From Methyloprofundus sp. (GTDB taxonomy: Bacteria; Pseudomonadota; Gammaproteobacteria; Methylococcales; Methylomonadaceae): DNA of 8,519 nt. This document shows, one piece after another, positions 5,368 through 8,519 of the stretch (its first letter is position 1; every line of letters begins with the position of its first letter). The notes beneath the pieces were generated by a model, which ran no database searches, was not told the DNA's origin, and saw nothing but the letters and a program-made list of their open reading frames with translations. Where the stretch lies: NCBI GenBank assembly GCA_030619185.1, contig JAUXBW010000091.1, forward strand, positions 1 through 8,519, written 5' to 3'. A program made the translations under genes and the position numbers.

Positions 5368-7976
5368 CTCCGACTAGAACACCCCTCAGTGCCAAACAGA
5401 TCAAACAAACAATAAAACAACACAACACCCTACTAAAAAACAGCTTTTCACCGAACAAGCCTATTCTAGATTTTTTGCTGGCTAAATCGAAGTTTATTGA
5501 CACAGTGATGCTCACCATCTGGGCTAGTTTTATCACCCAGAATACAGAAAACTTCGCTTTAATCGCAGTCGGAGGCTACGGCCGCCAGGAAATGTTTCCT
5601 TACTCAGATATAGATATACTCGTATTGTTTCACGACGACACTAGCGATGAAGACAAACAACAACTGAGTGCTCTTTGCACTTTCCTCTGGGACACCGGAC
5701 AAAAACTAGGGCTCAGTGTACGCAGCACTTCAGAATGCATACAAGCGACCATTGACGACCAGACCATTCTAACCAACTTGATGGAATCACGCCATCTTGC
5801 TGGCAACGAGGCTCTGACTTTCGATCTTAACCAGAAAATATCAGCCAGACGCTCGTGGTCATCCGAGGCTTTTTATAATGCAAAAATTGCAGAACAGGCA
5901 GAACGCTACAAAAAATTTCATCATACCGCATACAATTTAGAGCCTAATATTAAAGAGGGACCAGGCGGCCTAAGAGACCTGCAAATCATAGCCTGGGTAT
6001 TTAATCATCATTACCAGTGCGCCTCTTTACGCGAATTAACACAACACGATTTTCTCCCACGATCGGAATATGATGAATTATTTTCCGCACAGGAATTATT
6101 ATGGAAAATTCGCTTTGCACTGCATTTACAAACCGGTCGCTGCGAAGACCGTTTACTGTTTGATTACCAACGCGACCTTGCCCGCTGCTTTGGCTATAGC
6201 GAACAACAGAATAACGCGGGTATAGAACAGTTTATGCAGCACTACTTTAAGACAGTGATGCAACTGGAGCGGCTTAACGAAACACTGTTGCAATTATTTC
6301 GTGAACATTGCCTCCCTCATGACAGAAAGGCTTATCAAGCCCAAGCCATCAATGATAAATTTGACAGCATCGCAGGGTATATTGCCGCACGCAGCGTTAA
6401 TACCTTTCTAACACACCCGCGCGCCTTATTAGAAATATTCCTTCTACTGCAAAAAATCCCTTCTTTAAAAGGTATTCGAGCCACCACCATTCGATTGATT
6501 AGAAGTAATCTCCACCTTATTGATGATAATTTCCGCCAGGACCCCCAGACACGCCAGCTATTTATAAAAATCTTACGCCAGCCACGGGGCATTAACCAAG
6601 TATTACGCCGTATGAACCGCTACGGCATATTAGCAGCCTACCTACCCAGCTTTGAAAACATCGTCGCACGCATGCAGTACGACCTGTTTCATATCTACAC
6701 TGTCGATGAGCATACTCTATTCGTTATTCGTAATTTACGCCGTTTTGCCCTGGCAAAGCACAATAATGAACTGCCTTTTTGTAACGATATTTTTCTCCTG
6801 ATCCAAAAACCTCATATTCTATATATCGCAGGGCTATTCCATGATATTGCTAAGGGTAAAAAAGGCAGCCACTCTGAACTAGGTGCCGTTATCGCGCATC
6901 AATTCTGCTTGGATCATAAAATATCAGAGCACGACACCAAACTGATTTGCTGGCTAGTTAGAAACCACCTGGAAATGTCTACCACAGCACAGCGAAAAGA
7001 CATTAGCGACCCTGATGTTATCCATGAATTTTCCACAAAAGTTGGCAAAACAGAATACCTTAACTACCTCTATCTGCTCACCGTTGCAGATATTCGGGCG
7101 ACCAACCCCAAACTATGGACCTCATGGAAAGACTCCTTACTTAAAGAACTTTATATCGCAACTACCAACACCCTGAGACGCGGCCTGGATAATCCGATTA
7201 ATCAGCAAGAGACCATCCGGGAAACAAAAGTTGAAGCACGCAATGAACTGTTAAAAAAGGGAATCTCTTACAACAGCATAGAAAAAGTATGGCGCTCTAT
7301 CAGTGCTGATTATTTTCTGCGCTATTATCCCGATGAAATCATCTGGCATACCATTGCCATTAAAAATTGCACGACAAAAGACCTGCCTCTCATTCTTTTG
7401 CGCCCCCAAACCCAACGTGGCAGCGCAGAAGTCTTTATCTATGCCAGTCACCAGCAAGAAGATTATATCTTCTCACGTACCACCGCCGCACTAGACAAAC
7501 TGGGCCTCACTATTCTTGATGCAAGAATCATTACCTCAAATAGCCAATACGCAGTTAATAGCTTTCAAGTACTGGAGCAATCCGGCGAACCCATCAGTGA
7601 CCTACGCAGAGAACTGCATATCTGCTCAACCATCAAGAAGCAATTACAAGACCAACCCAACAAACAAGAGCAAAACCTGCACCACCAATCCCGCCAGGCA
7701 GAACACTTCCCTATCTCTACCAAAGCAAATTTTCATCAGGATCCACAAAATCGTTATAATATTCTTGAGTTAATTACTACCGACCACCCCGGTTTACTAT
7801 CCAAACTGGGACGGCTTTTTCGGAAACATAATTTTAATATTCTCAATGCAAAAATCACCACCATTGGCAGTCGTGCAGAGGACATGTTTTCCCTCAGCAC
7901 ACAGAATGAACAACTTATCTCAGTGGAGCGGCAACAGGTATTTATTGATGAATTAAAACTATTGCTTGCGAAGTAG
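5364..7976 (+). CDS. glnD: Bifunctional PII uridylyltransferase / uridylyl-removing enzyme
   Basis: An 870-residue GlnD (890 in E. coli) with the full domain set. It uridylylates PII signal proteins when glutamine is low and removes UMP when glutamine is high, so it sets glutamine synthetase activity and nitrogen-gene expression. The nucleotidyltransferase domain has VGGYGRQEMFPYSDIDILV near 69-87 with Asp82 and Asp84 as metal ligands. The segment NIKEGPGGLRDLQ follows. The HD hydrolase domain has VDEHT (His450), GLFHDIAKG with His493-Asp494, and His503. The carboxy end has two ACT domains, about 690-760 and 798-868, the second with ITTDHPGLLSKLGRLF. The N-terminus before the first motif is shorter than in E. 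coli. The ATG overlaps the map stop (ATGA) behind AGGA, so the two are translationally coupled. No dapD follows, and no clear intrinsic terminator is visible. Confidence 0.97.
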   Translation: MTPTRTPLSAKQIKQTIKQHNTLLKNSFSPNKPILDFLLAKSKFIDTVMLTIWASFITQNTENFALIAVGGYGRQEMFPYSDIDILVLFHDDTSDEDKQQLSALCTFLWDTGQKLGLSVRSTSECIQATIDDQTILTNLMESRHLAGNEALTFDLNQKISARRSWSSEAFYNAKIAEQAERYKKFHHTAYNLEPNIKEGPGGLRDLQIIAWVFNHHYQCASLRELTQHDFLPRSEYDELFSAQELLWKIRFALHLQTGRCEDRLLFDYQRDLARCFGYSEQQNNAGIEQFMQHYFKTVMQLERLNETLLQLFREHCLPHDRKAYQAQAINDKFDSIAGYIAARSVNTFLTHPRALLEIFLLLQKIPSLKGIRATTIRLIRSNLHLIDDNFRQDPQTRQLFIKILRQPRGINQVLRRMNRYGILAAYLPSFENIVARMQYDLFHIYTVDEHTLFVIRNLRRFALAKHNNELPFCNDIFLLIQKPHILYIAGLFHDIAKGKKGSHSELGAVIAHQFCLDHKISEHDTKLICWLVRNHLEMSTTAQRKDISDPDVIHEFSTKVGKTEYLNYLYLLTVADIRATNPKLWTSWKDSLLKELYIATTNTLRRGLDNPINQQETIRETKVEARNELLKKGISYNSIEKVWRSISADYFLRYYPDEIIWHTIAIKNCTTKDLPLILLRPQTQRGSAEVFIYASHQQEDYIFSRTTAALDKLGLTILDARIITSNSQYAVNSFQVLEQSGEPISDLRRELHICSTIKKQLQDQPNKQEQNLHHQSRQAEHFPISTKANFHQDPQNRYNILELITTDHPGLLSKLGRLFRKHNFNILNAKITTIGSRAEDMFSLSTQNEQLISVERQQVFIDELKLLLAK

Positions 7977-8007
7977 CGCCAATTGCATGCGATCAGAAGA
8001 GAACACC

Positions 8008-8031
8008 AAGGAACGCGCACGGAATAAGTTG
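8008..8031 (+). repeat. Dispersed 24-base repeat, copy 2
   Basis: This 24-base sequence (beginning AAGGAACGCGCACGGAATAA) is identical to the reverse complement of 3537-3560. Identity ends exactly at both sides. It begins 31 bases after the glnD stop, and copy 1 begins 11 bases after the rpsB stop. In both cases it reads in the same direction as the gene it follows. At copy 1 it is one arm of a palindrome; here the matching arm is missing and a different palindrome follows at once. Confidence 0.8.
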
Positions 8032-8067
8032 AGCAACTGGCGCATAGCAAGCTACGTAACTGTTGCT
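8032..8067 (+). repeat. Palindromic repeat, copy B
   Basis: AGCAAC (8032-8037) pairs with GTTGCT (8062-8067), and an inner TAGC/GCTA stem (8045-8048 with 8051-8054) surrounds AA. The core 8035-8064 matches the reverse complement of 2361-2390 at 27 of 30 positions. The flanking pairs 8033/8066 and 8034/8065 are G-C and C-G here but A-T and A-T in the tsf-pyrH copy, so both sides changed together and pairing was kept. Confidence 0.75.
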
Positions 8068-8092
8068 ACATCGCTAAAGACGGACAAAAAAA

Positions 8093-8192
8093 CCCGCTAT
8101 GTTGGATGATTATTTTATTCCATCTCCCTAAGTGTGTCGTGCACGTACCTGAGAGAGATAAAAATAAATTATCGTTCAGATTTATCAAGCGG
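8093..8192 (+). other. Possible structured RNA or inverted-repeat element upstream of the last gene
   Basis: ACCCGCT (about 8093-8099) and AGCGGGT (about 8186-8192) are perfect 7-base inverted repeats enclosing about 86 bases. Inside, 8122-8132 pairs with 8149-8159 at 9 of 11 positions, and TTTATT (8114-8119) pairs with AATAAA (8163-8168) just outside it. The hairpin loop contains the palindrome CGTGCACG (8138-8145). It lies in the probable leader of the gene at 8254. I recognise no riboswitch class in it. It could be a small mobile-type repeat, a leader RNA or chance. Confidence 0.35.
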
Positions 8193-8253
8193 GTAAGCCA
8201 GTTTCAATGATTTTTCCGAATAATTTTAGAAATTTCACATCAGAGGACTAATT

Positions 8254-8519
8254 ATGAAAATAAAATCCAGATTTCCAATCCTATCAAACATCATTTATGG
8301 CTTATTAGTTTTAATTCCAATTGCAGTGATATTTTTACTAATTTCAAGGTTAACAACATTTCTGGAAAAAGTAGCTACTCCGCTGGGCTTTGATAAACTT
8401 ATCGTCGCTGCACTCGCTGTAATCGTCACTCTTGTATTGATATTATTAGTAAGCTTTGTGATCGTTTTCCTTCTGCAATCCAATCATGTTTACGTGTCAG
8501 TGTACCTTCTTGGTGTACC
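8254..8519 (+). CDS. Membrane protein with two N-terminal helices, DUF502-like, truncated at right edge
   Basis: The first 88 codons are visible with no stop. The ATG follows AGAGG with seven bases between, a good ribosome binding site. After a basic start (MKIKSRF) comes a hydrophobic segment, GLLVLIPIAVIFLLI (about 16-30), then an amphipathic linker with LGFDKL, then a long hydrophobic helix (about 49-74) ending before QSNHVYVSVYLLG. The spacing of a GLLVLIP-type first helix, a short loop and a second helix resembles the DUF502 family of predicted inner-membrane proteins. The diagnostic central part is beyond the window, so this is tentative and no function is assigned. It is on the same strand as glnD but 277 bases away, and probably has its own promoter. 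Confidence 0.6.
   Translation, partial: MKIKSRFPILSNIIYGLLVLIPIAVIFLLISRLTTFLEKVATPLGFDKLIVAALAVIVTLVLILLVSFVIVFLLQSNHVYVSVYLLGV

Larger units (their letters stand above)
7977..8253. other. Spacer after glnD holding repeats and a possible folded element
   Basis: This 277-base stretch has no gene I can support. Starting 31 bases after the glnD stop it carries the 24-base repeat (8008-8031), immediately followed by a palindrome (8032-8067) shared with the tsf-pyrH spacer. A separate region (8093-8192) could fold into a long-range structure. The end of the spacer is AT-rich and supplies the AGAGGA ribosome binding site (about 8242-8247) for the next gene. None of the hairpins is followed by a plus-strand T-run, so I see no standard terminator for glnD. 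Confidence 0.6.

Noticed and set aside
6335..6592. Minus-strand open frame of 85 codons inside glnD, and similar antisense frames elsewhere
   Set aside because: Shadows of strongly supported coding sequences, with no ribosome binding site or family resemblance.
8010..8149. A 140-base inverted-repeat element bounded by 8010-8021 and 8138-8149
   Set aside because: The outer arms match at 10 of 12 positions, but CGTGCACG is itself palindromic, the inner GGAATAA/TTATTCC arms are offset, and no target duplication is seen.
8295..8483. Minus-strand open frame of 62 codons opposite the membrane protein
   Set aside because: It is antisense to a plus-strand frame that has a good ribosome binding site and clear transmembrane segments.
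1..8519. CRISPR array, tRNA, rRNA, prophage or transposase gene
   Set aside because: I saw no regularly spaced direct repeats, no tRNA-like cloverleaf and no transposase, integrase or phage coding sequence.

Overview
This window reads as a housekeeping locus from a moderately AT-rich gammaproteobacterium. The evidence is the gene order rpsB-tsf-pyrH-frr-uppS-cdsA divergent from map-glnD, ungapped E. coli-like lengths and motifs (for example a 185-residue RRF), and an rpsB leader with the gammaproteobacterial S2 autoregulatory signature. I cannot name the genus from the sequence alone.

Layout. The minus strand, read from about 4500 down to 1, is one translation / nucleotide / envelope operon: rpsB (ribosomal protein S2), tsf (EF-Ts), pyrH (UMP kinase), frr (ribosome recycling factor), uppS (undecaprenyl diphosphate synthase) and the first 15 codons of cdsA (CDP-diacylglycerol synthase), which runs off the left edge. 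The plus strand from about 4600 holds map (methionine aminopeptidase) and glnD (PII uridylyltransferase), joined by an ATGA overlap. A truncated two-helix membrane protein starts at 8254 and runs off the right edge. The 287-base divergent spacer (4316-4602) carries the rpsB promoter and long leader. No gene looks broken.

Function. S2, EF-Ts, RRF and Map serve translation and nascent-protein maturation. PyrH supplies UDP/UTP, UppS and CdsA supply the lipid carrier for peptidoglycan and the phospholipid precursor, and GlnD reports glutamine status to the PII proteins.

The unusual content lies between the genes. Three spacers (tsf-pyrH, rpsB-tsf and downstream of glnD) contain related palindromic repeats. 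A 24-base sequence follows both rpsB and glnD, identical and in the same orientation relative to the gene it follows. A second palindromic repeat (27 of 30 bases identical) follows both tsf and glnD, and two of its base pairs differ by compensatory changes. The post-glnD locus carries the two modules side by side. I interpret these as a modular, REP-like family of 3'-UTR palindromes. They look dispersed, but this window alone cannot prove a genome-wide family. Other RNA-level structures are a terminator or attenuator between rpsB and tsf, a 12-bp hairpin just upstream of the pyrH ribosome binding site, and a possible folded region of about 100 bases upstream of the last gene.
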